Shown: piece by piece, positions 1 through 7,991 of the stretch
How positions within the stretch are numbered: the stretch's first letter is position 1
How the letters are laid out: each line of letters opens with the position of its first letter
DNA from: CAZCAQ01 sp964540135
GTDB lineage: Bacteria > Patescibacteriota > WWE3 > UBA101185 > UBA10185
Reading direction: 5' to 3'
Assembly (NCBI GenBank): GCA_964540135.1
Contig: CAZILK010000002.1
Location: 52,997-116,996, forward strand
Length of the DNA: 64,000 bases
Notes under the pieces: generated by a model
The model's input: the letters and a program-made list of their open reading frames with translations, nothing else
Databases searched by the model: none
Told to the model about the DNA's origin: nothing
Program-made: the position numbers and the translations under genes

Positions 1-63
1 CAAAACTTACTATCAACACTTTTACGCCTCATATCACTCGAAACATGTGCGATTAGTAGCTTG

Positions 64-273
64 CTATCGGTAAAAAATAACACTCTCTCTCTCTGCAACC
101 TCCTCAGCCCGACTCATATCAAGATCCTTTCTACTGCGCACCTCTTCTAAAAAGTCCTTGCGGAGCTTATTAGTGTCAGCTGAAACAGTCACTACGCCAT
201 CTCTGTAGGAAGCGACCTCACTTAGTTCTCCGGGACTCGGTCTGAATAGTTGTTCTACATTTGTTTCACTCAT
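64..273 (-). CDS. Hypothetical small protein
   Basis: I do not recognise this roughly 69-residue protein. It begins MSETNVEQLF, is mostly charged and helical in the second half, and has no membrane segment or known motif. I chose the ATG at 273 over an upstream ATG at 312 because an AGGA-type ribosome binding site (GCAGGAAAT) directly precedes it. The gene lies at the window edge and its upstream neighbour is the HTH-CYTH gene on the same strand, 137 bp away. The stretch 274-410 holds nothing else I can identify. Confidence 0.45.
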   Translation of the reverse strand: MSETNVEQLFRPSPGELSEVASYRDGVVTVSADTNKLRKDFLEEVRSRKDLDMSRAEEVAERESVIFYR

Positions 274-410
274 ATTTCCTGCTTCTTCGTATAATTTATC
301 ACAAATCAACATAAACGAAGAACTGACTGGGATTAATGGGCTTGTTGGATTCTGCAGAGATCAAGTGCGCCTAGCTACCCGAGAATCTCGTATCTTTGTT
401 ACCAGACAAC

Positions 411-1175
411 CTAATCAAACCTTGAATTTTCAAGCATGTACAAATAGGTTACGCTCTTACTTGTCAGTTCGTGATCCAAATCAAGCTTTAGTTTTTTCGC
501 AATAGCCTTGAGTTTCGGGACTATGATATCGCTGTCCTTATCTGTCATCATTTCTAGCTCAACCCCAGTTTTAAAATCTTTAATATCATCAATGACTACT
601 TTGCATTCACCGTATTTATATACTAATCGATCTTTATCAAGAGTAGTCATCTCTCTAAGGTTCATGAGGTTAAGTAGCCTTAAAGCACTCTCATAATCTG
701 GAATATCTATCTCCTGTTCAATACAAGTATCATGTTTATATGGTGTTACTAACCTTTTTATCTCCAAAGTTGTTGTCATCTTCCCTGTATAACCATTGTC
801 TTGTTCTCTAATTCTTAACCCAAAACCAACACCGTTATCAAACCATTCATCTTTCTGATCTATATTTTTTATACTACTTGGGACAAACCAATGATCTATT
901 ACATGACCGTGGTAAATAACATGCGCACCAAGTTGTAATAATATTGCCTCCACCTGTAGACGGTTTGGTGTTAAAAAGCGTAATTCAACCTCATTCAGCG
1001 GTGTTCTCGCCTCTTTTTGTGATAAAAAGGTATTAATGTCTGATTCCCTAATTCTTACTACCCTACCAACCTTGGTAGCCTTCAGTTTGCCCTGTGCAAT
1101 ATAGGTTCTAACTGTTTGCCAGTGAATCTTCAAATAAGCTGCAGTGTCTTTAATTGTTAATAGCCTATCACTCAT
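411..1175 (-). CDS. HTH (excisionase/MerR-like) fused to a CYTH domain
   Basis: This 254-residue protein has an N-terminal DNA-binding helix-turn-helix of the excisionase/MerR type (about residues 4-52, with TIKDTAAYLKIHWQTVRTYI and a following basic wing). The rest (about 60-250) is a CYTH domain, the family of class IV adenylate cyclases, thiamine triphosphatases and inorganic triphosphatases. The CYTH signs are the acidic start EVELRF, the LRIRE strand, TLEIKR, and the late VIDDIKDF and GVELEM strands. In this family, alternating acidic and basic residues line a tunnel that binds triphosphates and metals. The first motif has Arg where Lys is usual (ExExR). A perfect TATAAT lies 7 nt before the ATG. 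The substrate is unknown; a nucleotide- or polyphosphate-sensing regulator is an inference. Confidence 0.8.
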   Translation of the reverse strand: MSDRLLTIKDTAAYLKIHWQTVRTYIAQGKLKATKVGRVVRIRESDINTFLSQKEARTPLNEVELRFLTPNRLQVEAILLQLGAHVIYHGHVIDHWFVPSSIKNIDQKDEWFDNGVGFGLRIREQDNGYTGKMTTTLEIKRLVTPYKHDTCIEQEIDIPDYESALRLLNLMNLREMTTLDKDRLVYKYGECKVVIDDIKDFKTGVELEMMTDKDSDIIVPKLKAIAKKLKLDLDHELTSKSVTYLYMLENSRFD

Positions 1176-1182
1176 GCTAACG

Positions 1183-1188
1183 ATTATA
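1183..1188 (-). promoter_or_regulatory. -10 box of the HTH-CYTH gene
   Basis: A perfect TATAAT on the minus strand lies 7 nt before the ATG at 1175, so the transcript should be leaderless. I see no convincing -35 box. Confidence 0.55.
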
Positions 1189-1258
1189 TCATATTCATTA
1201 TTTTAGGTGATAGGCGCAAGTTAGCCAATCTGTTGCATATGTCAAATTACCATGACAC

Positions 1259-1288
1259 TTGACACATACCTCACAGGGAGAATATTAT
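1259..1288 (+). promoter_or_regulatory. Promoter of the wHTH-dehydrogenase operon
   Basis: TTGACA (1259-1264), an 18-bp spacer and TATTAT (1283-1288) precede the ATG at 1302. The -35 box is one arm of an inverted repeat, TGTCAA (about 1240-1245) and TTGACA, separated by 13 bp. The repeat could be an operator for either divergent HTH protein. Confidence 0.6.
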
Positions 1289-1301
1289 CCGATTACTTAC
1301 T

Positions 1302-2573
1302 ATGATTGACACTAGATTACTGGAGCATATTATACTTAACCCGCATTGCAAAATTGCGGATATCCAAAAGGAACTGGGCTATAACAGAACTACTCTACTT
1401 TACAAGCTGGAAAGGCTTATAAAAGAAAGGGTAATTAAAAAGGCATTTGAAGGCAAAGTAGCTGTATACCTGCCTTCTGAAAAATCAGCAATTGAGAGCT
1501 ATTTCAACTCACAAATAGACGAAACAAAGAACATACAACACCAACTACTCACTAAGTTTAAGGTAAAAAAAGGTAAAGTTGCCAAAACAAAGCCAAAGCT
1601 TGTGTTTGTTAACTACTACGACCTGCTACCTGCCTTTAAGGAAGAGCTCAACACTGCCTATGAAATAACCGACTATTCAAATAAAGAATTATTTCTCTCG
1701 CAAGAAGAATTTGCATATCGCGCGCAAGATGCTGACGTTATAGTTAATAACTGGGCATGTGATGTTGGCAAATCACTTATCAAACAGCTGCCAAAACTAA
1801 AATATATGCATGTTTCAACACACATGTATCGTTACGTTGACCTAAAAGCACTAGACGAAAACAAGATTCATTTTTCATATCTTCAAGCACCTGATTACAG
1901 GGTTCACGCTCTCTCAGAGTTTGCAATTGCACAAACCTTTGCCCTACTTAGAAAAGTTGCTGTTGCATCTTCCCAATTAAGATCTGGAGTTATGGAATTC
2001 AAACAATTCACTGGCGATGAACTAAGAGGAAAGGTTGTTGGAATTATTGGTACCGACGCTGTGAGTAAAGAGCTCTTTTATTCTCTTAAAAATTTAGGGA
2101 CTGAGGTATATGTTCACAACGAGAACGCAGCTGCCAATCCGCATGACTGGGGTTTGTCTAAATTCACACCACTTAAAATGTTGGTTGAGCAGTCTGACAT
2201 ACTTTATCTTGTAAACAGTGAGGACACTCCGCCTAAAGTTTGCGAAAGGCTTGATGCGAGTTTACTAAACTTCATCAAAAAGCCTACATACCTAATAAGT
2301 ATTACAAAACACAAATATATCGACACCAAGCTTATCAAAAAATTCATCTATAACGGCAAAATTAAAGGACTGGCCTTAGATTATTTCGAAGATATGAATA
2401 AAATCAAAGAGCTTAAAGACTCTGAAATTAGTACCATCACCTACCTCCCCAATGTTTTAATAACACCAGACATAGCTTGGAGCACCAAGACATCGATTGA
2501 AAATATGAACATTGCAACGAACAAATACCTAATGGCATACGCAAAAGGAGATCATAGCTATTTGCTACTTTAA
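1302..2573 (+). CDS. Winged-HTH fused to a degenerate D-2-hydroxyacid dehydrogenase domain
   Basis: This 423-residue protein starts with a winged helix-turn-helix (about residues 1-62, with ADIQKELGYNRTTLLYKLER). The rest has the D-2-hydroxyacid dehydrogenase fold, recognised by the helix HALSEFAIAQTFALLRKV, the Rossmann start LRGKVVGIIG and the late ITPDIAW strand. Functional residues are lost. The glycine-rich loop reads GIIGTDAVS instead of GxGxxG, the catalytic Arg strand reads ISITKHKYID, and the catalytic His is Asp (TPDIA for TPHIA). It is therefore probably not an oxidoreductase and may be a ligand-sensing regulator. It sits 4 bp before an intact homologue and is probably co-transcribed with it. 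Confidence 0.75.
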   Translation: MIDTRLLEHIILNPHCKIADIQKELGYNRTTLLYKLERLIKERVIKKAFEGKVAVYLPSEKSAIESYFNSQIDETKNIQHQLLTKFKVKKGKVAKTKPKLVFVNYYDLLPAFKEELNTAYEITDYSNKELFLSQEEFAYRAQDADVIVNNWACDVGKSLIKQLPKLKYMHVSTHMYRYVDLKALDENKIHFSYLQAPDYRVHALSEFAIAQTFALLRKVAVASSQLRSGVMEFKQFTGDELRGKVVGIIGTDAVSKELFYSLKNLGTEVYVHNENAAANPHDWGLSKFTPLKMLVEQSDILYLVNSEDTPPKVCERLDASLLNFIKKPTYLISITKHKYIDTKLIKKFIYNGKIKGLALDYFEDMNKIKELKDSEISTITYLPNVLITPDIAWSTKTSIENMNIATNKYLMAYAKGDHSYLLL

Positions 2574-2577
2574 TACA

Positions 2578-3549
2578 ATGAAATTTGTTGCATTAGATTT
2601 AGGCTATATCCATTTTGAACACCTAAGTAAAATTGGGGATATCGAGGGAATAACTGATTTTAAATACTTCCCTATCCCACCAATTGATGAGGCTGAAATC
2701 ATCGCCAGAATTGGAGATGCTGAGCTTGTAACTGGGAGGGTTTATTGCAAAATTAACAAACATGTTATCGAGAATGCCACAAACCTCAAAGCAGTATTTA
2801 CACAATCAGTGGGTTTTGATCACATAGACACTGACTTTGCAAAGTCTAAAGGTATTAAAGTCTACAATTGCCCCGGATATAACTCAAATTCGGTTGCAGA
2901 GTTCGCGTTTAGCCTAGTTTTAAGTCTTTTTAGAAAAATCCCAGCTGCTCAAGAACACGTTAGAGCCGGCGGTGTTGAATACAGACTATTTGAAGGTACG
3001 GATCTCAGAAATAAAACAATTGGAATTATTGGAGCCGGCAATGTGGGCAGTAAAATTGTTTCAATTGCCAAAGGGTTTGGCATGAAGCCTCTTGTCGCTA
3101 CAAAAAACCCATCTAACAAAAGAGCGCAGGCTATAGGAATAGAAGGCTTCACAGATTTAGACAAATTGTTAAGAAACTCTGATGTAATTGTGGTTGCAGT
3201 TACCCTAACCCCTGAAACCAAGGGACTGCTGGGGAAAAAAGAACTTGGATTAATACCACAAACTAGTTTTCTGATCAATATATCAAGACAAACAGTTATA
3301 GATGAGAACGAGCTCGCTAAACGAATAGTGGAAAGAAAAATTGCAGGCGCTGCATTAGATTTATTGCTAAAAGACCCTTTTAAAATTGACGAACATTCGC
3401 TCCTGATTCAAGAAATGGTTAATATGCCAAATGTCATAATAACTCCACATATTGCAGCTGAAACAAAAGAAGCGAACTACAACCTAGGTGTTATAACGCT
3501 TGAAAACATTACAAACTTCTTAAGAGGAGTTGACCAAAACTTAGTATAA
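2578..3549 (+). CDS. D-2-hydroxyacid dehydrogenase (NAD-dependent)
   Basis: This 323-residue protein has the full family plan: an N-terminal substrate half, the NAD-binding Rossmann loop GIIGAGNVG, the catalytic Arg in NISRQTVID and the catalytic His in TPHIA. The position before the conserved Pro is Asp (KDPF) rather than the usual Glu (EP), a conservative change. Family members interconvert 2-keto and D-2-hydroxy acids such as lactate, glycerate or 3-phosphoglycerate; the substrate cannot be read from sequence. The ATG is 4 bp after the preceding stop, so the pair forms an operon in which the first gene looks like a dead paralogue fused to a DNA-binding domain. Confidence 0.88.
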   Translation: MKFVALDLGYIHFEHLSKIGDIEGITDFKYFPIPPIDEAEIIARIGDAELVTGRVYCKINKHVIENATNLKAVFTQSVGFDHIDTDFAKSKGIKVYNCPGYNSNSVAEFAFSLVLSLFRKIPAAQEHVRAGGVEYRLFEGTDLRNKTIGIIGAGNVGSKIVSIAKGFGMKPLVATKNPSNKRAQAIGIEGFTDLDKLLRNSDVIVVAVTLTPETKGLLGKKELGLIPQTSFLINISRQTVIDENELAKRIVERKIAGAALDLLLKDPFKIDEHSLLIQEMVNMPNVIITPHIAAETKEANYNLGVITLENITNFLRGVDQNLV

Positions 3550-4362
3550 TTAGACTAGCACTGCTTCTCCCCTATTGTTTAAGACTTTAAACTTCTTTGC
3601 ATTCTTCCACATGAACTCAAACACCTGCTTTTGCATCTCTGTAAGTTCTTTATTATAAATCTCAACACAAAAGATATCAGCATCTTGATAACGGTAAAGA
3701 GCGTAAACATCGTTATAAATGAGAATTTCAAAGTTAATCTTCATTTGTTTTGCAGGAATATGTCTTATGCTCCAGTATTTCTCAACCATCTCGTGTGTAG
3801 AAGTCCAAGCTGCAATCTTGACAACATTTGTCAGTGTTCTTATCTTTATCTTGTTCTCAACAAACCTATACCGCATGTCTTCGGCATACGCTTTATCTAA
3901 AAAAGCACTCATGTCTGAGACCTCAAGTGTAAGTAGTTCTCCTTTAGCTTTTAAAGAATTCCAAGTTACTTGCTTTAGACCCTCAACACCATGGTAATAA
4001 AGTACTTTTGAGTTCTTTTGTTCAGTGTTTGGCAGTAGTGCTAACTGCTCCTCAAGTGAATCTATATTGTTCTTAAATAACCTGGCTTCAAACTCCTTTT
4101 GGGCAACTAAGGCTTCGAGTTGTACTTTGCCAGCAGCTTCAAATCGCTGACCCCTTGAATCAAGGATTGAATTAACTAGACCTATCTTAAGCAAACTGTC
4201 CAACATTCGGTACACTCTAGTTCTTGGGATCTCCAGCTTGCGACTTATCTCAAGGGCTGTATAGCTTGTATTTCTCCTTAATAACAGGTATAAAGAGGCT
4301 TCGTCTTGTTTAAGACCAAGAGGCAATAACAACGGTAATAAACTGTCTGTTTTATCGGACAT
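3550..4362 (-). CDS. TrmB-family transcriptional regulator
   Basis: This 270-residue protein has an N-terminal winged helix typical of TrmB (about residues 10-75, with LGLKQDEASLYLLL and IPRTRVYRMLDSL), a helical linker (about 80-115), and a C-terminal effector domain starting near VLYYHGVEGL. TrmB proteins often sense sugars, but the ligand here is unknown. It ends one base after the convergent dehydrogenase gene and is divergent from an EamA transporter with overlapping promoters, so autoregulation and control of the transporter are likely. Confidence 0.85.
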   Translation of the reverse strand: MSDKTDSLLPLLLPLGLKQDEASLYLLLRRNTSYTALEISRKLEIPRTRVYRMLDSLLKIGLVNSILDSRGQRFEAAGKVQLEALVAQKEFEARLFKNNIDSLEEQLALLPNTEQKNSKVLYYHGVEGLKQVTWNSLKAKGELLTLEVSDMSAFLDKAYAEDMRYRFVENKIKIRTLTNVVKIAAWTSTHEMVEKYWSIRHIPAKQMKINFEILIYNDVYALYRYQDADIFCVEIYNKELTEMQKQVFEFMWKNAKKFKVLNNRGEAVLV

Positions 4363-4366
4363 CAGT

Positions 4367-4395
4367 TTGATAGTACATCAATTGCTACTTATAAT
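4367..4395 (+). promoter_or_regulatory. Promoter of the EamA transporter gene
   Basis: TTGATA (4367-4372), a 17-bp spacer and a perfect TATAAT (4390-4395). The expected transcription start is at about 4402-4403, which is the ATG used here. Confidence 0.8.
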
Positions 4396-4399
4396 GCAA
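4370..4399 (-). promoter_or_regulatory. Promoter of the trmB-like gene
   Basis: On the minus strand TTGCAT (4394-4399), an 18-bp spacer and TACTAT (4370-4375), 7 nt before the ATG at 4362. It overlaps the divergent promoter almost completely, so the two should interfere with each other. Confidence 0.6.
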
Positions 4400-4402
4400 G
4401 AC

Positions 4403-5284
4403 ATGCACTATTCAAAAGGTGTTGTCTACATCTTAATATCAGCGGTCTTTTACGCCTCGTACGGCGTATGGTCTAGGCTGATGGGTTCATCTTTTGGTGA
4501 GTTTACCCAAGCCTGGACACGAGGACTATTCCTACTGGTAGTTATTCTGATACTCAACAGTAAATTTAAGTTCTTAAAGAAGTTTGGTAAGAAAGATTTG
4601 CCTTGGTTTATGCTAATTGCACTTGCCGGAGGTATTAATCAAGCTCCTTATTACTTTGGGTTTCAACATCTGCAAATTGGTACTGCTACCCTACTCTTTT
4701 ATGCCTCTCTTGTTGTTGGAGGATATGTTATGAGTAAGGTATTTCTACAAGAGAAAATTAACTCAACCAAGCTTTTTAGCCTTGGACTTTCAATTCTTGG
4801 CATGGTTTTAATTTACAAATTTTCACTCAGTACTGGGCAGCTTTTGGCAGCCGTTTTAACCTGTATCGCAGGGATTCTTGGAGCAGCAACTGTTGTACTT
4901 ACAAAAAAACTTTCGGGAAATTATTCCGAGCTTCAAATTATGATTGGTTATTTTGCATTACAAGTAGTGATTAACCTCCCGCTTGCAGTTCTCAGTCACG
5001 AAGTAATGCCCTCTTTCTCAAATACAACAGCTTGGGTCGCACAAATCCTCTATGCATTTAGTATGCTTGCAGCCAACTATGCTGTGATCGAGGGTTTTAA
5101 ACATGTAGACGGAAGTATCGGCAGCTTAATCGGACTTGCTGAAATACTCTTTGGTGCTTTCTTTGGCTGGCTGTTGTTCTCAGAACTAATCTCAGCTTTT
5201 ACTTTAATGGGTGGAATTATAATTATTGCTGCAGCAGCATATCCAAGTTTAAGAGCTAGAACTAAAGATGATCTTAACTACTAG
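4403..5284 (+). CDS. EamA/DMT-family transporter
   Basis: A protein of about 293 residues with ten hydrophobic segments in two similar halves, the plan of drug/metabolite transporters of the EamA (RhaT-like) type. The second half contains GSLIGLAEILFGAFFGWLLF, typical of the family. The cargo is unknown. An upstream TTG at 4367 and an ATG at 4394 are possible starts but lie inside the promoter, so the ATG at 4403 is favoured and the mRNA is leaderless. The 3' end overlaps the convergent next gene by 11 bp. Confidence 0.85.
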   Translation: MHYSKGVVYILISAVFYASYGVWSRLMGSSFGEFTQAWTRGLFLLVVILILNSKFKFLKKFGKKDLPWFMLIALAGGINQAPYYFGFQHLQIGTATLLFYASLVVGGYVMSKVFLQEKINSTKLFSLGLSILGMVLIYKFSLSTGQLLAAVLTCIAGILGAATVVLTKKLSGNYSELQIMIGYFALQVVINLPLAVLSHEVMPSFSNTTAWVAQILYAFSMLAANYAVIEGFKHVDGSIGSLIGLAEILFGAFFGWLLFSELISAFTLMGGIIIIAAAAYPSLRARTKDDLNY

Positions 5285-6125
5285 GTCTTTCTGATGCTCG
5301 CCTTCCCCATCCTGTACCTGGATCAAAGCGGTCGGTATCATATGGTGGTGGTACTGTAAGATCGTCTATAAGCCATGTATACCTATCTCCGTGTTTCAGC
5401 ACTGTGTCAGATCTTTTTAAGTTGGGATAAAATCTGTCCGCAACCTTGTAATACAAAAATGTTAGGATGTAATCGCCGTTTGACCAGGTAACTTTTGGTA
5501 ATTGCCTTGAAAGATTAAGCTCATCCAAAGTTGGAACCTCAAAAACACGTATTTTTCTTGTACCTGGTAGTCGGATTAAGTTAGTAGCCGCTATATAGGC
5601 CTCGGATATAGCGCTTTGTTCAACACCCATCTCTGTTAACTTTTTGACAATATTACCAGTCTGTTCGCCAAAAATTCTTAGATCATCAGCTACTACAAGA
5701 TCATAACCTTTAAGGCTGCCCAGATCAGCTATTTCGTCTACGCTTATTGTTGAAAATCTATCTGGAGACCTTGTTGCTAGCTTGTCAGCTATCCAAACCC
5801 TACTCCCTCTCTCATCGCCATCATGAATCAACAGTATAGGCAGTTCACTAGATTCAAGATTAGCAGCTAAAACATCCAATGCATCTTCAAAAGTTTTATC
5901 ATCTATGCATCTTATATTTGACCGTATGCCTTCTAAGCAGGTATCTGTGCCTCCGCTATTTAAAAATGCATCTCTAAAGTCTTCGAGCAGATCTAATCGC
6001 AACTGCTCAGGAGGGTTTTCTGGACTAATCAGTGGAGCGAGGCTCTCGCCATTTAAGCCAAGAGTCTCAAAAGATACAGCTGCTGCTTCAGCGTATCGTA
6101 CTTCATTATGCGCGGTAAGTATCAT
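5274..6125 (-). CDS. Putative phosphoribosyltransferase-like protein
   Basis: A 283-residue protein I recognise only in part. Around residues 155-180 it has YDLVVADDLRIFGEQTG followed by a helix, which resembles the PRPP loop of type I phosphoribosyltransferases (hydrophobic strand, DD, then TG and helix). The N-terminal third contains a D/E-rich helical stretch and two Cys. The C-terminal 80 residues are rich in aromatic and charged residues with a disordered tail. A perfect TATAAT (6131-6136, minus strand) lies 5 nt before the ATG, so translation is probably leaderless. Catalytic competence is unclear. Confidence 0.5.
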   Translation of the reverse strand: MILTAHNEVRYAEAAAVSFETLGLNGESLAPLISPENPPEQLRLDLLEDFRDAFLNSGGTDTCLEGIRSNIRCIDDKTFEDALDVLAANLESSELPILLIHDGDERGSRVWIADKLATRSPDRFSTISVDEIADLGSLKGYDLVVADDLRIFGEQTGNIVKKLTEMGVEQSAISEAYIAATNLIRLPGTRKIRVFEVPTLDELNLSRQLPKVTWSNGDYILTFLYYKVADRFYPNLKRSDTVLKHGDRYTWLIDDLTVPPPYDTDRFDPGTGWGRRASERPSS

Positions 6126-6216
6126 TTCTAATTATAGTTTTATACTTAATAAATTAATTAATACCAAAATCAAAAACGGAATACTCTTTTAAGTTTATAA
6201 GTTGGTGCACAGAAAT

Positions 6217-6777
6217 TCAATGTTCTTGGTTTAAAGCATCATCAAGCACCATTCTAAGATATTCAGATTTATTTACTCCTAACTCTTTTGCTTTACTTTC
6301 AAGATGAGCTTTATGTCTATCGGAAAGAAATAGGTTAAACCTGTTATGCAGGGTTTCGGTTGATATTTTGGTGATGAAATTTTCAAGAATCTCCTCATAC
6401 GTATACTCGTTATATTTAGCACCGTGGAAATACCTGCTCTTAATCTTTTGGGAATAATCTTCATGTACTGACAGGCATAACACATGTTTATTTGATTGAA
6501 TTGCAAGAGTTGCTTCGTGCCCTAGTTGAAAATCTTCTTCACTAATTTCCATAATCACAGCATTTGCCCACTCAATCCCCTTTTTGATAGCAAGATAATG
6601 CTCTTCTTGTTTGGTCTTGAGATGTGAAGTTTTAGAAGTATTTAAGAGTGCTTTGTAGTTATTCTTTTCAGGAGATGTAACTACAAGATGCATTTCATCT
6701 AATTTTTTAAGTATTTTATCGTAATTTGCTTGATAGGACTTCTTTCCTCTAAACGATGCTGTAAAAAAGATGTTCAT
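6217..6777 (-). CDS. Nucleoside 2-deoxyribosyltransferase-like domain with C-terminal RHH
   Basis: A protein of about 186 residues from the ATG at 6777. The alternative start at 6864 would add about 29 unrelated hydrophobic residues, while NIFFTASFRGKKSY is the usual first strand of the fold. The first 135 residues resemble nucleoside 2-deoxyribosyltransferases (GIEWANAVIMEIS, then the GHEATLAI helix and HVLCLS strand). The last 38 residues look like a ribbon-helix-helix DNA-binding segment (FNLFLSDRHKAHL, GVNKSEYLRMVLDDAL). The fold is shared with nucleotide-processing and TIR-like enzymes; the substrate is unknown. The gene is divergent from a VOC gene, and inverted repeats fill the 63 bp between them. 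Confidence 0.6.
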   Translation of the reverse strand: MNIFFTASFRGKKSYQANYDKILKKLDEMHLVVTSPEKNNYKALLNTSKTSHLKTKQEEHYLAIKKGIEWANAVIMEISEEDFQLGHEATLAIQSNKHVLCLSVHEDYSQKIKSRYFHGAKYNEYTYEEILENFITKISTETLHNRFNLFLSDRHKAHLESKAKELGVNKSEYLRMVLDDALNQEH

Positions 6778-6843
6778 ACATATGTATGTATACACTAGTA
6801 TATACAGGAATGCAAGAACAGTGGTATATAGTATATACATATG
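6778..6843. promoter_or_regulatory. Inverted repeats between divergent genes, candidate RHH operator
   Basis: The segment 6778-6793 (ACATATGTATGTATAC) is almost the reverse complement of 6831-6843 (GTATATACATATG), and further GTATATAC-type dyads lie between. The arms cover both start regions. Binding by the adjacent RHH protein is an inference. Confidence 0.4.
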
Positions 6844-7297
6844 ATTACAGGTATCGGAACACATATTAAAGTTAGGGACTTTAAAAAATCAGTGGCTTTT
6901 TATAAAGCACTTGGCTTTAAGAAAGTCTTTGAATGCGGACCAAAATGCCCCGTGAAAGAAGCTTATAGCGGGATGATTTTTGAAACACGGTGGCTGTAAG
7001 CTAGAAATCGCTGATGGTCACAGAGCTGTTAAAAAAGAGGTGTTTTTAGAACAAGTTACAAGTTCAAAAATATCGTTAGTAATATATGTCTCAACTCTTG
7101 GAAACGTGATCAAGTCTTGCGAACGAGCCGGCATTACAATTGCTGTAAAACCAAGACATTTCTACTGGAATACACTTGAGCTTGTTATAAAAGATCCTGA
7201 CGGAGTTGTTCTAGTATTTGTAGCGCCATACATTAAACGCGAAGCTAAAAAACTAAACGCAGATGAAACATATTCTGTACAGAGCATGAGTCCTTAA
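6841..7297 (+). pseudogene. VOC/glyoxalase-family protein, frameshifted
   Basis: From the ATG at 6841 a VOC-type (glyoxalase/bleomycin-resistance) protein starts with GIGTHIKVRDFKKSVAFYKA, then stops after about 52 codons at 6997. The family sequence continues in the +1 frame with HGGCKLEIADGHRAVK and a last strand KDPDGVVLVFV, ending at 7297. Removing one base from the T5 or A3 run at 6977-6985 joins the halves into a protein of about 150 residues, the normal length for one VOC module. Assembly error, real mutation or slippage are all possible. The metal-dependent substrate is unknown. Confidence 0.75.
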
Positions 7298-7305
7298 TGC
7301 ATTAA

Positions 7306-7333
7306 TTGACAGTGATATGGAGCTTTGCAAAAT
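7306..7333 (+). promoter_or_regulatory. Possible promoter of the 7359 gene
   Basis: TTGACA (7306-7311), a 16-bp spacer and CAAAAT (7328-7333). The -35 box is perfect; the -10 box is weaker. Confidence 0.4.
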
Positions 7334-7358
7334 TAAAACAAAATGTTTTAATTACTGT

Positions 7359-7856
7359 ATGACATCTGAAACGAACAGTGACAAAGAAGTAGTACACGCT
7401 GAAAGAGAGCCTTCTGTGGACATGAGCGCTGCGTGTCTTTTGTATCTTATTCAAAATAGGGTTGGCGTAAAAGAAAGTATTTTTGTAAATTGGTCCCAAA
7501 GTAATGCAAGCGGTGCAAAAATAAGTGACGAGCCGGGACTTCTTGAGGAAATAATAAATGTTGCGAATGAAGGCCCTAACACAGACGTGGATGAAGACAG
7601 AGTACGAGCGTGGTTCGGCGTATTAAAATATAACGCTGGTGCTAGTTTTATATCGATTGAACAGGCACGAGGTCTGGGGAAAAGGGTAGGTGTTTTAATA
7701 GATTATTTACAAGACAGAGGTGTTGGCGCTGAGAGAGAACTAGCGACTTTAAACGAGGAAAATATCGGTCCAACACTTAGAAATGAGATTTTAAAGGCTA
7801 CGCCTTCGTACGGAATATCTCCTAGTCAGTCAGAACAGATCTCCTCACTAGTGTAG
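7359..7856 (+). CDS. Hypothetical soluble protein
   Basis: I do not recognise this protein of about 165 residues. It is mostly predicted helical, with a segment DEDRVRAWFGVLKYNAGA in the middle, no membrane span and no metal motif. The ATG at 7359 (MTSETNSDKE) is preferred to one at 7317 because the residues between are unusual for a protein start and overlap the likely promoter. It lies downstream of the broken VOC gene on the same strand. Confidence 0.45.
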   Translation: MTSETNSDKEVVHAEREPSVDMSAACLLYLIQNRVGVKESIFVNWSQSNASGAKISDEPGLLEEIINVANEGPNTDVDEDRVRAWFGVLKYNAGASFISIEQARGLGKRVGVLIDYLQDRGVGAERELATLNEENIGPTLRNEILKATPSYGISPSQSEQISSLV

Positions 7857-7991
7857 TTTTTCATACTTAATTTTCCCGATACAGAGCTCATCCTGTTTTT
7901 GTAGCTCTATACAACAAACAAGGAGCTAAAAGCAGACAAAATCTTCGCAATACAACCTGAGCCTGGTTAGCTTTTTTGATATACTTCCAGC

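Noticed and set aside
6217..6864. Longer start of the deoxyribosyltransferase-like protein at 6864
   Set aside because: The extra residues are hydrophobic and unrelated to the family start, and they lie in the palindromic promoter region and over the divergent VOC gene.
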